Positions 1 through 12,110 of a DNA stretch of 64,000 nt are shown piece by piece. The stretch's first letter is position 1. Every line of letters starts with the position of its first letter. Source of the DNA: Sialis fuliginosa (lineage: Eukaryota > Arthropoda > Insecta > Megaloptera > Sialidae); assembly GCA_961205875.1 (NCBI GenBank), contig OY540821.1:15066001-15130000 (forward strand), given 5' to 3'. Under the pieces are notes generated by a model. It ran no database searches, was not told the DNA's origin, and saw only the letters and a list, made by a program, of their open reading frames with translations. A program made the position numbers and the translations under genes.

Positions 1-347
1 TCGAATTTTAAGGTATTGTATATGTCATTATATAGATTTTGACACGCTGATTCCAAATCCGTCAACTAAAATCAATTCCGACCACGCGTTCAAAAGTTAT
101 GGCGATTTTTCTTCAAAATTTTGAAAAAACTGAAACTTTGAGAGGCTATATTTCGAGAACGGTTTGAGATACAGACCTGCGGTTTGAACAGTTCAACTTT
201 TCACGTCTTTTTCTATACAATAAACATACTTTTAACGAAATCAAAAATTCGAAATTTTTTAGTGAAATTTCCTGCAGTGAACTTCAATTCGACATAGAAA
301 TATCGACTAAAATACAAGAAAATAAGACGTAGAGGTATTAAAGTTTT
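1..347. repeat. Foldback family A, right arm cut by window edge
   Basis: This segment matches the right-hand arm of the palindromic elements at 33502-34322 and 55441-56254, including the blocks around TTTGACACGCTGATT, CGACCACGCGTTCAAAAG and TTTCCTGCAGTGAACTTCAA. The left arm would lie outside the window. Unlike the other two copies it ends in GTAGAGGTATTAAAG, which is the complement of the outer left end of those copies, so the arm looks complete to its tip. It has no coding capacity. Confidence 0.85.
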
Positions 348-454
348 ATAATTAAGAGTATAAATTAATATTAAATGTTATTTTTGATATTTGGTTCAAT
401 TTTAAATTATTTATTAACTGAAAACACAGATTTGTATTAATTTACCCATAAAGT

Positions 455-499
455 AAGGGAATAACAGCTTCCCCTGCTTCCATGGACGCTTCACCACTG
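455..499 (-). mobile_element. hAT-like element end (CAGTGGTGAAGC, reversed)
   Basis: Read on the - strand this begins CAGTGGTGAAGCGTCCATGG and runs into a G-rich stretch. That is the usual look of a terminal inverted repeat of insect hAT miniature elements, which start with CAGTGG or CAGGGG. No partner end was found, so this is probably a truncated copy. It directly abuts repeat E1. Confidence 0.4.
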
Positions 500-627
500 A
501 AATAAACAATCAAAGCATTCACATTATAGGTATCGTGCCGGTCTCCCTCCAGTTACACTTAACTATACTGAATATTTGACTGGAGCGAGACCGGACCGAG
601 ATCGGCACGATAGTGTGGATCGACCCT
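500..627. repeat. Dispersed repeat E, copy 1 (inverted arrangement)
   Basis: The block contains TATCGTGCCGGTCTC and, inverted, GAGACCGGACCGAGATCGGC followed by ACGATA, so it can fold into a stem of roughly 20-30 bases. It then runs into GTGTGGATCGACCCTAA. The same sentences recur at 1881-1958 and 38327-38432, in part in the opposite orientation. The structure fits a short non-autonomous DNA element of unknown family. Confidence 0.65.
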
Positions 628-1880
628 AAATATACTTTATTATATATTACATTTTATCATATTTCACTTAAGTATTTACAAAGAATTAAAAAGGTTGCAT
701 TCACCATTCAAATATTCAATACTACCTCAACATACAAATTTCAAGAATCACTAGACTACACAATAATAACACTAAACATTCGAACCAAAAAACAAATCCC
801 CAACCCATTTAAATTAATTAACTCCACATTTTAGAGCCAGTCATTCCCATTAAAAGCATCCACAAATACAATAAAAACATCCAAATGTTTATTTCTCACA
901 TTTCTAATTGCATTCGTTACAAACAATGTGACAATTTTTCAGTGGGCACTTTGTCAGGACCGTATTTCACGTGTAACACGCAAGGGGGCCCCTTGTTATT
1001 TATATGCCGCATCGTTTATAAGCGACAACAAACACAGTCTTAAGGTGTGCCCGTAAACACAATAGACTGTAGGTTGAAAAACTAAATAGACATTAAGTTG
1101 AGATTGCACTTGATTAATGTATATTTGCAACAGCTTTTATATGTTTTTAAGAGATTTATAATTACTTTGAGGAATTTATGTTGATTGTTTTTGCTTATCA
1201 TGAAGATGTTGATATATAAATTTGTGTGCATTGCTAAATGCATGATAATTAATTTTTTTTACATTTTTTTAAATCATATATATCCACCTACATGTAATAT
1301 ACTTTGTATATTCTATTCTAGCTTAAGAATTCAACAGAATTAATAGTTTTTAAACTCTGTCTGTGAATGCTTTGTAACTACAACGGTGAAACCTATACAT
1401 GGAATTTTAAAATTAAGGTTTTTTTATATTATAGATGTGAATCTTTTAAATCGGAAATGGATGTTTATTAATGTCAACTTTAGAATTTTTATAAATATTT
1501 TTGAAGCAGTGTGTATTTAATTTGTGAGGAATATTATTATCTATATATAATATACAATTGTTTTTTTTAGATATTAATAACATTATAAATAACAATGTTT
1601 CTAACTATCAAAAGGACAGTATTGCACTAATGTATCTACCACACAAAAATATAAATAAAGTTTGAAAATAGCTCGACTTTAAAAATTTTATATAAATTAT
1701 ATATAATAAAAAAAATCACTTAATACAAAAAATATTTGCGGTTTAGTGGACGAGAGAATGATTATAAAAAACAAAGTTAAAAAAAAAAACTTTTTTACAA
1801 TAAATATTTTTTATACATTTATTAAAATTTAATTTGTATAAAGGTAATATTATTTATATAAAGGTAATACATATATAAAG
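628..1880. other. AT-rich spacer, no gene seen
   Basis: No convincing coding region is present. A 73-codon open frame at 613-834 is low-complexity and starts inside repeat E. Around 980-996 there is a near-palindrome CAAGGGGGCCCCTTG. The rest is runs of A and T with short ATAT tracts. Confidence 0.6.
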
Positions 1881-1958
1881 TGTGAATGATTTCATTGTTT
1901 ATTATTTATTTATATTTGATTGGAGCGAGCCCGGCTCGATAATCTGGATCGACCCTAA
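1881..1958. repeat. Dispersed repeat E, copy 2
   Basis: It shares TTTCATTGTTTATTATTTAT, GGAGCGAGCCCGGCTCG and ATCTGGATCGACCCTAA with copies 1 and 3. It is shorter than copy 3 (38327-38432) because part of the GC-rich middle is missing. Confidence 0.65.
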
Positions 1959-2589
1959 TGCTTGAATTACACAAAAGAAATTATTTAACCAATAATGTAA
2001 AGTGTATGTAGACACAATTTGTAATAATAATAACAATAATGTATTATCTATGGGATAATCTGATTGGTCGGTCAAAGGAAGCTGCAGTAAGCCGATCAGT
2101 ATTGTGAAAACAAGATTTTCTATTCCCAGCAAATCCAATATTGGACTTACCATCTTAGAACGATATACATATAAAATGAGATCTCTTGTTGCAACTGTTA
2201 TAGCTTTTTATTGTTTTGCAAAATATTATACCTATAATAATATGGCTGCAAGCTTTCTTCACGGACTATTAAGAAACGGGCATTACTCTACATAAAATAT
2301 TTGTGTAAATATATATAAAAGTCTGAATATATTTATTAACCGGAAAATCACTAGCTTGAAATTCATTGACCCAAAACTCATACTAAAAAAATAAATTTGA
2401 ATGTTCTTTCAAAATAATATATATTTTTTATTATATATTTTATATTTATATTTATTTTATATTATACCTATTTTAAAGTAAATTGAGGAATTCTTAAATA
2501 ACAAATTTCAATCAAATAAAAAAAAAATGATTTCCCCTTTTTGTAAAACATTAAAAATAATTGTAGGATATAATATAATATATAAATTC
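1959..2589. other. AT-rich spacer, no supported gene
   Basis: Short open frames occur on both strands between 1902 and 2295, but the - strand one runs through repeat E2 and the + strand one (63 codons) has no recognisable motif. 2395-2470 is almost pure A+T. I see no gene here. Confidence 0.5.
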
Positions 2590-2815
2590 ACCCGGAGTCT
2601 CAAAGTATGTATACTATTTTTCCGGGCTTCGGGTTTTATTATAATTTCTTCGCGTTTTGTAATAATAATGACAACAAAAAAAATCATCAAAACTAACAGG
2701 GGCACAAAAGTGAGGATTTGGGTGCGGACATGTTTAGGTATCGACGAAAAAAAATAAAAAAAGGTTTTTATTTACATCTCAGGGCTTACAAAAATTAAGA
2801 TCGGGTTATTTTATT
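2590..2815. repeat. Repeat N, copy 2 (decayed hAT-like element)
   Basis: This stretch shares with the element at 46491-46690 the order CGGGTTTTAT-ATAAT, AATGATGACAAC, CAGGGG-GCACAAAAGTGAG, AAAAAAGGTT and TTTACAT-TCAGGG-TTACAAAAA. The TIR GGGTGACCA seen in copy 1 has decayed here to CACCCGGAG and GATCGGG. The open frames on both strands at 2508-2757 fall inside it and are not genes. Confidence 0.6.
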
Positions 2816-3799
2816 TATTGACTAATATTTAAAAATTAACTACATATTTAAATTTTGTTAGCAATAGGTATTCAATAAAAATAATAAATAAATAAAAGCA
2901 AATAAATAACAAATAATTAAATAAAAAAATAAACGTAAATTAAAACACCTGTCTAAATGTATTAACAGTTTAAAAGACAAAAAAAAAAAGGTATTCAGTA
3001 ATCAGTATTGAGTATTAGTAATATTTGATTCATAAACTTTCCTTCCCACAAACTTTTACATACCATTAGTCATAATGAAACTAATAACCTATGACATAGA
3101 TCGTCTGCAGTCATTTCACCAACAATACAAAAAGAAATAACATAAGGTGCATGCAAATTTATGTTATTGATTTTACATATTTTATTCAAAGTGACTAACT
3201 TGATTCAACTCACCGCATTATACATATGAGTCATTATGATTTAGAATTTACACGGTTTACCGACAAAATAGCGTGTTAAATGTTAAAGGTTACAAACATT
3301 CCAAAAGCAGGAAATCAACATATTTGCCTGATTTCCACGAATTCATTTGTTTGTATGTGATTCAGATATGAAGAATCAAATTACTGTTTCCGATTTATAT
3401 TTTGCTTTGAAATTATTGCACGGATTTTATTTTCAATAGTGGGTTTTTGTCATGTTTATTTAAATTATTTTTATATCTCACGAATCCTTCGATGCAACAT
3501 TATTAAGGTATTTTTCTTTATAAGAGTTTCCGGTGTTTTCTAAGTAACGTCGGGATTGCCTAAAATTTGGACGATACGAGACTAAACGAGAGCCGTGGTT
3601 GGTTTAGATTCGAGAATTTGAAACCAAGACGAGATCGTCTGAAATTTTAACGAGATGTTGTTAACTTTTAGAGATTATCAATAAATAGATCAAAATTAAC
3701 TATTTGATAATAATTTGTAAAATAAAAATTAAAGTAAAATACATATATATTTTATTATGTTATATTGTGTGGGCATGTAGAATACGTTTAGGATTTTGT
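2816..3799. other. AT-rich spacer, no gene seen
   Basis: Nothing coding is recognisable. 3541-3670 is somewhat less AT-rich (GACGATACGAGACTAAACG and similar) and leads into the Helitron-like end at 3806, so it may be the body of that element. Confidence 0.45.
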
Positions 3800-3805
3800 G
3801 AATAT

Positions 3806-3838
3806 TAACCCAGGTAACACCGGGTCCAATGCTCTAGT
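3806..3838 (+). mobile_element. Helitron-like 3' terminus
   Basis: AACCCAGGTAACACCGGGT can form a short GC hairpin and is followed a few bases later by CTAG and T. Helitrons typically end with a hairpin a few bases before a CTRR tail and insert between A and T. The stem carries one mismatch, so this copy is old. No 5' TC end or Rep/helicase gene is visible. Confidence 0.45.
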
Positions 3839-6405
3839 TATAAATAAATATCATTTTGAAATTTTGTAGCTTAGAATAAAAGTAAGAATTAAAGTTTTCC
3901 TGTCTATCACGGCTAGTAAGCGAAAACATATAATATTTTACTGTCTGAAACTGTAATAATATAATTTTAGGCTTTAATGTTTACAGTTTATTCATCAATT
4001 AAGTATTATATTACATTATAGGTACTCTAAAATTATATTATTACAGTTTTATATATTTTATATTATATTATTATATATTTTTTTCCGTATAGCTACTGCA
4101 GTTTTATAACTTGTAATGAAATTGACAAATTAAAAGAACTACTCAATATTCTATTGGACTTGTAAAATGTAATAAGATGAAACGAAATAAACAAATTTAC
4201 TTTTCTTCAACCTGATATGAATTTAAACAGAAAATTTTCAAAAATAAATTTACATTTTTATGGAAACTACATAAAATAAATTATTCCACAAGACTTTTAA
4301 AATCAAATAAGACAAAACACCTAAACATGTTCCCTTTTTCTTTTAATTGACCACCCTCTTTAACGACAAGATGTGAATTTTAACAGATATTTTTCAAAAA
4401 TAAATTAATGATGTATTCTTTACATGTAGCATTATTTCGGTTTGGTGATGTAATTGTGATACGGTAAAGGGGAGCTTTGAGGTGGAGGGGGTGTCATTTT
4501 CACACAAGTAACTCGATTATGTCTCTAGTTACGGAAAGATGTCGCAAGTTCTCTCCGAGTTGCTAATTAAATGAGTAAATTAGTGAACGAATGTTATTAG
4601 CAACTTGCCTTTTTTGTGTTACAGACAAACCACTGAATGGGTAATAAGTTTTGTGTTCTCTTTCTCTCGCTATGTCTCTCGCCATTTCTCTCTGTCTTGT
4701 CACTAACTTTTATTCTTTATCTCTATTTTGGTGAATTGCAAATTTATATATTTGCAAGAATTTCAAACAAGAACGATATTTTATGAAGAAAGAACATATA
4801 CAATTAATACAAAGGTATTAATCTTATCACTTTTTTAACAACTAATTAATGCAAATGCTGTTAAATTCCCGTATCTAGTTAAATTTTGTAATTATGTAAG
4901 AACAGACATTGACAAGTTTAAAAGTTTCAATTGCAGACTTTTTCTTATAGACATGTGTCAGTTTTGTAAAACATAACAAGTAAATCAATTAATTAAGCAA
5001 TGTTTTAAATTGTGTTAATATAGCAAGTTGTGTTTTTGAAATGTTTTGAGTTATTAATTTGCAGATTTTTTTTAATTAAAAGTTCGCAACCATAATATAC
5101 ATTTTTTTTATTAATATCTTCTGCGCATTTGTGGTATTTATTTTAGATTTATTATTAAACTTTAAAACTCTATTCACATAAAAATTGCCATTTCAATTAA
5201 TTTCAAGATACATTTGTCATTAAAAATTTACGAGTAATATATAATTTAAAAACACAATTTTATTTTATTTATTGACGGAATTTTCACTGTCCAAAAGCAT
5301 TAACATTAGAATAATTATTTTTAAGCTATATATATTATTTATTATATATATATTTTCGTATTAAAAACATTCCCCAAGTATAGCGGACGAAACCATGAGA
5401 AAATTCTAGTATTAATAAATAATAAAAATAAATAAAAACCCCAAAATACACTTTTATTACACAGACAATGTTATCTACAAACTAATAGGAATTACACAAA
5501 TGATATACAAACATATAAATCAACCTGTAAAATAAAATGACAAATAATCTTTTCTCATAATTAAAAAAAGCGCCACACGAACATTTATAATTCCTTTCAT
5601 TTTCGCACCTACTAAATCCACTATCATTATGATAGAGATAAACTGACCCCAGGCAGGTGTGGTCTCCGTAGTTCAGGGGGACCAAACCCCCGGAGGCAGA
5701 TATCCCCAACAATAAGTGTAATTTACATGACAGCTTAACGAAGGTGTTAAAAACGTTAATTTCAGTATTCCGTTTCAAAACTTCATCTTTGAAATGAATT
5801 TATTGTCTTACAATTATTGTGTGGAGGGTTTAGATTGAAATAATGTCGTGTGGTCAACACATTACTTTCATATACTCAGGAGCCCTTGTAGTTTTTATAT
5901 TTCTATTTATTATCAAACGAAAATTTCAATCACAGTTTGTTAGGAAGCTAAAATTTAATTAATTATCCTTTAGTAAGAATCTATAAAGTGTATAGATACT
6001 AAAATAAAATGCAATCGAATTGAAATAAATAAAATTCTAGTTTTCATTTCACAAAGCGATAGAAGTTACGGATATGAATTCTAGTAAATAGAGAAGAAAA
6101 AAACTATTTGAAATTGCTACTGGCGCTTAAAGTATTGCAAGAACAAATCAATGATAGTACGTTATAATGAATATCTTGCATTTATACATTTTTCCCAATG
6201 TTCTAAAGAAAAATGAATAATATCAATAAAAAATTATATATAATTTTCAGTCATTTGATAGAACAATATATTTCATTATTTAGTTTTTATTCCTTCGTTG
6301 TACAAATTAGTAACACTTTAATAATTATGTTTGTAAAATTTATTTATGCTTCATCTAAAATTAAGTAATGTATTGTTTTCTGTTTACAGAAAACATTTTA
6401 TAATA
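3839..6405. other. AT-rich spacer with CT-rich tract and one unrecognised ORF
   Basis: No gene is supported. 4655-4705 is pyrimidine-rich (TCTCTTTCTCTCGC and similar). A 98-codon - strand frame at 5482-5778 contains a GC-richer block at 5640-5700, and its Cys-containing stretch NYKCSCGAFF vaguely resembles part of an EGF module, but spacing and partner cysteines are missing. I treat it as chance or relic. Confidence 0.45.
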
Positions 6406-6580
6406 TACTGTACCCGCGATTTCGCTCGTCACTGCTTATTAATTATGTTACCTAACGTAACAAAATATATACTGAAATTAGGGAAAAGAATATATCTATG
6501 AATTAAAAAAAAATATGTAAATCAGATAAGTGGTTTTCAAGTAATAAGAGACAGACAGATAGACGTTTTATAATATGTAA
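6406..6580 (+). repeat. Repeat G, copy 1 (RTE/SINE-like tail)
   Basis: It begins CTGTACCCGCGATTTCGCTC, contains GTTACCTAACGTAACAAAAT and CTATGAATTAAAAAAA, and ends with GACAGACAGATAGACG before an AT-rich tail. The second copy is at 20558-20735. This resembles the 3' part of insect RTE-type non-LTR elements and their SINEs. No reverse transcriptase is present. Confidence 0.6.
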
Positions 6581-8130
6581 GGATAAAATTAAATCAGTAT
6601 TTTTATTTCATACTTTAGGAAATATTTTCAAAAAAACTCAATCAATAAGACAAAACTTATGAACATAAACCAAAGCATAACTAAAAATCACAGTTTTAGA
6701 CTAGGAACTATTTTATTATTATTCTCCTAATCTGGCGCCTATTTCTCAAACACAATTACCAACATAATTTATGTCTCCATACAGGTGCATAAGTGTGTAT
6801 ATAATACATTTAAAAGTTGGGTGTGGTAGCACTGACAAAATAAAATATATTGATTGCACCAATTAAAAGCCGTCTTATTATTTTAATTAACTGACTCGAG
6901 TTATATTATTTATAGCAGTTGTAGAATTTTCTAACATAAACACAGAGGGAATTTTTGATTGGTGGTATTAAAATTAGGTAACTACACCAGTGGTACTCAA
7001 ACTAAGAAATATTCACAGACTATACTTTGTATTGGAATTTTGTGTTAGTAACATTTTACAAAAGTATTTTTGACTTTTTATATCTTATGAAGAAAGTATA
7101 TTTTTTCTAAAAAAATATTCATAGTGTCTATAAGATTAAATACCTAAGTACAGTGGAACCTATTTCTAAAATAATTTGACTTGGCCCACTCAAAAATTTT
7201 ATATAGAGGAAAAGGGGGCAAATCAAACTATGCTTTAAAACCTACGCATATCTGATCAAACATACATATAAAATTCAACATGGTTCCTGCAGATAAAAAC
7301 ATTTGACACTACTGTTCTGCAATGTTGAAATATTAAATGAAATGTTTAGTTACTAGTTATTTTGTATGTATATATATTATATATGATTTATAATATGGAA
7401 TAAATGCAGACATTGATATATAATATTGAAATAGGAAAAAGTACTATGTATTTGAATTTATTTTGGTAGGTATACTACATTATATTACATATATATTTGA
7501 CAATAAATTATACATATATGTATTTTTAGGTTTTGAAATATGTTCTAAGGAAATAAAAAATATCTATTAATGAATTCCGTTTGATTAATGTTACTTAAAA
7601 ATTCTGTAATTAAAATTTTATATATCTCGTTTCGAGTTTAAGGTTAAAGTGCTTCCATATTTCAATTTTAAATATCCAAAGAAATTCAATTTTTTATAAT
7701 AATTTATCTATTATCGAATTTAGGAAACCTAAATGAATTGCTGTTATATTTTTAAAAATTTATGGATATAGCTATAAAATATGCAGTCTAAGGCTGACTT
7801 TTGGCAGGCAATGTAAATAATCATATAAAAAATCTTTAAAGGAGAAAATTAAAAAAATAAACTTTCAAATTTTTGAGGGGCCCAATGACTTGTTTTGTGG
7901 TAAATTGTTACAAATTAACAGAGCATTTAGAAGATCTTCTAAGTATTGCTTCTTAATGATAATAGTTAAAGTTTGTAGACTTCAAGTGGTCATAATTAAT
8001 TCGATCCCTATTCAATAAAGGTTTGTCTATTTAACCCTCAATTAAACATTAACCTCAAACGTACTGTATTAAATAAAACCACAACTAAATAATACCGATG
8101 TGTAAAAACGTTATTAATTTAATTTATTTT
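6581..8130. other. Spacer with two isolated transposon-end motifs
   Basis: No gene is seen. At 6988 the sequence CAGTGGTACTCAAACTAAG looks like a hAT left end, and at 7150 TACAGTGGAACCTATTTC looks like a Tc1/mariner or pogo left end. I found no matching right end for either within the next kilobase, so both are recorded only as possible relics. Confidence 0.4.
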
Positions 8131-8597
8131 GCTTCCTTGCCATATCGCAGATACGAGAAGCTTTGTGATCGTTTTAAAATGAGAAAAAAATTGTTCTCTG
8201 ATTTCTAAATATTAACTTGATCTTTCCGTGTCTGTCTGTCTGTCCCCTGAATCTTTGTCACGCGCATAACTCATGAACCACTGAACCGATATTAATGAAA
8301 CTTGGTTGGTCTAGTTTGAGGACGGTTCCATTTTAAAATTGTGTGTAAGAGGGAGGGGTGACATACTAAAATATTTATTTTTTCAAGATATCTCAAGAAC
8401 GATAGATGTTACGTGAAAATTTTATAGAATCTTTTTTGTAGAGCAATATGATTTTAGATTTAGATTGAAATTGTCAATAAAATAAAAATAAAATGGTAAT
8501 ACAAGTTATAACCATTTCCAGACAATTTATCTGAATACTTTTTTCGGTTTTTATTTAAATTGTTCGATAATTAAGAATTTAGCACGAGGAAGCACTG
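8131..8597 (+). mobile_element. Element C, copy 1 (TGCTTCCTCG ends)
   Basis: The copy starts GCTTCCTTGC and ends GCACGAGGAAGCACTG, so its ends are inverted repeats of about ten bases. Internal landmarks shared with the other copies are GATACGAGAAGCTTTGTGAT, TTCCGTGTCTGTCTGTCTG, AACTCATGAACCACTGAACC and AAGATATCTCAAGAACGA. It is shorter than copy 2 through internal deletion. It encodes nothing and is best read as a non-autonomous DNA transposon of unknown superfamily. Confidence 0.75.
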
Positions 8598-9457
8598 ACA
8601 GATAAGTCTTCTTAAAAAAAAATATTAACTGGAATTAGTAAATCGATGAAACGAAAATTTAATTCTTTCGGCAACTGAGTGGCTTGTAGCACATGGTACA
8701 AAATTTCGATATCAAATAACTCACCCTTTTCATCCACATACATACACACTTACACACACTCTCAAATATACAACAAGAACCTAATATTACTCACCATGTG
8801 TGTTCCAATTTCACAAATGTACATACACACACACAGACAGTAATTCTACCAATCCAAATAATGTGTTCAATTCATTGTCAATTGTATTTAAAACCAATGA
8901 CGTACTTTCAGAGAGAATGGAGTTGTACTAGGTACATTATTTTAATCTTAATCAAAATTGTTCAGCTTTATTTAAATTGAAACACTTCATTCTATGTTAG
9001 AGTTAATTTACTACTCAAATTATATTTTCTACTATTATTATTAAAGGTCTGATAAAATGACAAAAGTTCTTATAATATTTTTATAGTCAAGTTTGTTAAA
9101 TACATTTGTATGCATCAATTCGCGTAACTAGCAGATTATTAAAATAAAAAAGATATAGTTAACAGGGTATAAATGTTAAAAATCAAAACAAATATTTTTT
9201 TAATATTAACTTCTAGTAATAATGGGTTAATTTGTAAATTTAAATTCAAATTAATTTTAAATTTAAGAAAATATTCAATTCGTGATGTTTTTAAATTAAC
9301 TGTGGTACTATCAAGAGTCAAATTCTATTTATTGAGATCTATATTTTGGTATGCAAATAAAATAGGTATGAAAATTAAAAAAGTCAAAATTTGAAATGAT
9401 GTTGTTGATTTTAGCTTTTGTCCATGTAAGGAAAAGCCACGTAGCCAATTTTTTCGG
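8598..9457. other. Spacer with CA-rich tract
   Basis: 8735-8840 is rich in ACACAC and CATACA steps. Overlapping opposite-strand open frames at 9139-9394 are made of AT-rich low-complexity codons. No gene is supported. Confidence 0.5.
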
Positions 9458-9536
9458 ATTTTTTGAGCCAGTAGTTACCGTGGTAGAGGTGGACAAGTTT
9501 AATGACTGTTTAGAGCCCTATGCTGTCACCATTTTT
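9458..9536 (-). repeat. Element J, fragment 3
   Basis: TTTTTTGAGCCAGTAGTTAC followed by AGAGCCC matches the - strand of the interior of element J (15082-15692) and the fragment at 27363-27450. Only the middle block is present. Confidence 0.5.
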
Positions 9537-9865
9537 TGAAAAAATAAATACAAAGTCAAATTCTACTGATGAAAAAAAAATATTCGGTAATTTTTCATAA
9601 ATATTTCCATAGTACTGAATCGTAAAGCATCGTTTAAAATTAATAACGTTGTATAATCACGAAAATATTCTTAACCTAGTACACCTCTGCATTCAACCCC
9701 CCCATGTCCAGAATTTGGATATGTACGTATGTTATGTTAAGCTCTAACCAATCGTTCAACTATAAATTCACGCATAACTTCGACAACTCCAAATGTCTGT
9801 GGGCTATGAACCAATATAATTGGTTTCTGGTTAAACATCTGAATCAATCATTGTATTATAAATTA

Positions 9866-9883
9866 GGGGGGAGGGGGAGGGGG
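9866..9883 (+). repeat. G-run tract (possible G-quadruplex)
   Basis: Eighteen bases read as G runs of six, five and five separated by single A residues. This stands out in such AT-rich DNA and could fold as a G-quadruplex. A 79-codon open frame at 9704-9943 runs across it and is not supported as a gene. Confidence 0.6.
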
Positions 9884-12017
9884 TACAGTGCGCGTTCAAG
9901 AGCTGCGGTTATAGGCCAGCGTGTTTGTACATGTTTGGTGTAATATTGATGAAAGTTATTGAATTATAGCCCAAATTAAATTTACTAATGAAGCGTTAAA
10001 TGTGTATACAGTGCGGCAAAAGTGGTTAATGTTTAACCTTGAATGGATATTATTACGAATGGAATTCATGTATATATAGGTTTTTAGTTTTATAAACATC
10101 TACTTTAACCTAACTTTTAGGTAGTTTTAGATAGAATAAATATTCAGAGCCCCCACAAATAAAACAAATTAAAATTCTTTTTACAAAAAAAAAAAAAATT
10201 GTCATCACAATGCCTGATTATCTTTTTGTTGCTCTCCGGTCTCTCTTCGTCAGTATTTGCCTAGAGTGCCTACTGTGTAACGCGCAATTTATTAAATTTT
10301 TTTATGAAATAATGTTGATTAATAACTATTTCTTTAGCTAATGATACAATGCTCCTTTTTCAATTATTGTATTTTCTTTGTTCTAAGAGTGTCCAACCTT
10401 ATTGAGTAGAAGGCTATATTCATTCCAAAATTTAAAGTATGGTGGACCGGAAAATATATTTACCAAAAAATTTTACGTGAAAATACTACATTTTATTATT
10501 ACCTACAATTATTTATTAATTTATATGATAATAAATAGACTCAGCTAGAAATTAGTGAAAATATAATATATCGTGCAAAGAAAAATATCATATGTATTAT
10601 ACAACGAAGAATATCAAAAGTCAATATAATAATCACATTAAAATCATTATTAATGATAAATTAACAAAGTCAAAACAATTCATTACATACAAAAAAATTT
10701 AAATTGTAAGTATAAATCATTTAACCCTCAACGCGAACGAGTAAATTAAAAAGAGAACTCATTGTTTAACAAATATAAAACACAGTTGTGGTGATAAATA
10801 GCAGATATTTGTTTTCCAAATTTTGCTCATTTATTTTAAACAAAAAGTATCCGAAAATCATTAACGAGTTAAAAACAATCAGTATGCATATATTACAACA
10901 ACTGTAGCGAGAGAACAAGTGATGTATTGTTGAGTCAGTAGCGTACGGTCAGTGCTGACAAATTAATTATGTGCCAATCATTCCAAACAAAAAAATACAC
11001 TAGTTTATATGTTTATGTATACAATACATACATCACAAAAACATGTAAGCTATGTGGAAAAAACATGTATAGGTAATGATAATTATCTAATATCAAGTTT
11101 AATTAATTAATTATAATATACCATTCTAACTAATATCTCTACACCATTTAAATTCTAGGAAAGTTCATCGCTGGAAAATTCATCGATAAGTGTAATAATT
11201 GGGATTGCTTTATTATAAACTTATAAAATTCTTATTTACTATTAATATAGTACTATATATTTATACAAATAAACATAAAAATAAAATAAATTAGAAAAGA
11301 ACGGATTATTTATAGATACAAAAATAATTAATTTCGTTTCCTTCTTAAACCAAAAACTTTTAATTTAAAACATTTTTTTAAATGACTAGTTTTAGAAAAA
11401 TTCAGGTGGTAAGTTTAAAAATTAATACACTATATGTAATTTATATGTGAGTAGGTATTCTTTAATTGCAATTTCAACAAATTACATTAACAAAGTAATT
11501 TTCCGGTAAAATTTAACATTTAGACAATCGAATACAAAAAAATGACATAAATCGTATAGTCAGATACTTTTAACTACATTTCACGTTGTTAATGCACAGA
11601 GACGAAATAAAATACATTAATTCCGTATAGTTTAAATGCTGTAACATTTATTTCATGTTGGCCATCACTCGGTAAATGTCCGACATAAACTGAAACGCTT
11701 ACGAATCGTTTTTACATTCAACTGTTTTTTATTGCTTCATTTGACAGAACGCATAAATTTTTCAAACTGATTTCTGTGCAGAGTTTATTTTTTAAATTGC
11801 TTTTTTTTACTCCCTGCACTTAAACTTATTCACGCATAGATAATACTACTGCTGCATTCCAAATTTAATTGAAAATGAATTTTTTGTGTAATTCTAGCAG
11901 TGAAAACAGTTTTGGGATTTTTTTTTTAAAGAACCAATCGACTAATTACAATAATTATTTAAAATAGCGATTAGAGTTTTTCAAGTATTTATAGTCATAC
12001 CATGTTGGGAAGTTGGT
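9884..12017. other. Spacer, no gene seen
   Basis: There is a poly-A tract near 10186 and a possible hAT left end near 10386 (AGTGTCCAACCTTATTGAG, compare CAGGGGTGTCCAACC in known hAT elements). No partner end was found. The remainder is AT-rich with no coding signal. Confidence 0.45.
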
Positions 12018-12110
12018 TGTGTGGACCTCAAGGGTCGAACCCACGGCTTGTTTTTAACCTCATCAGATCGACATTTTTCTCGGTCTCGAGACGGGACTAA
12101 AACGAGAGAG
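12018..12110 (-). repeat. SINE-like repeat with Pol III B box, copy 1
   Basis: Read on the - strand, AAGCCGTGGGTTCGACCC contains GGGTTCGACCC, a good match to the tRNA B box GGTTCGANNCC (12032-12042). The block of about 36 bases at 12018-12053 recurs at 52555-52591. No A box or cloverleaf could be drawn around it, so this is a tRNA-derived SINE relic rather than a tRNA gene. Confidence 0.5.

Noticed and set aside
2508-2757. Overlapping frames of 65 and 76 codons on both strands
   Set aside because: They lie inside the decayed copy of element N.
5482-5778. 98-codon - strand frame with an EGF-like stretch
   Set aside because: Only a fragment of the cysteine pattern is present, and a frame of this length is within chance expectation for the window.
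7147-7220. Complete Tc1/mariner or pogo element starting TACAGTGGAACC
   Set aside because: No inverted right end was found within the following kilobase.
12018-12053. tRNA gene
   Set aside because: A B box is present, but no A box, anticodon arm or acceptor stem could be drawn.
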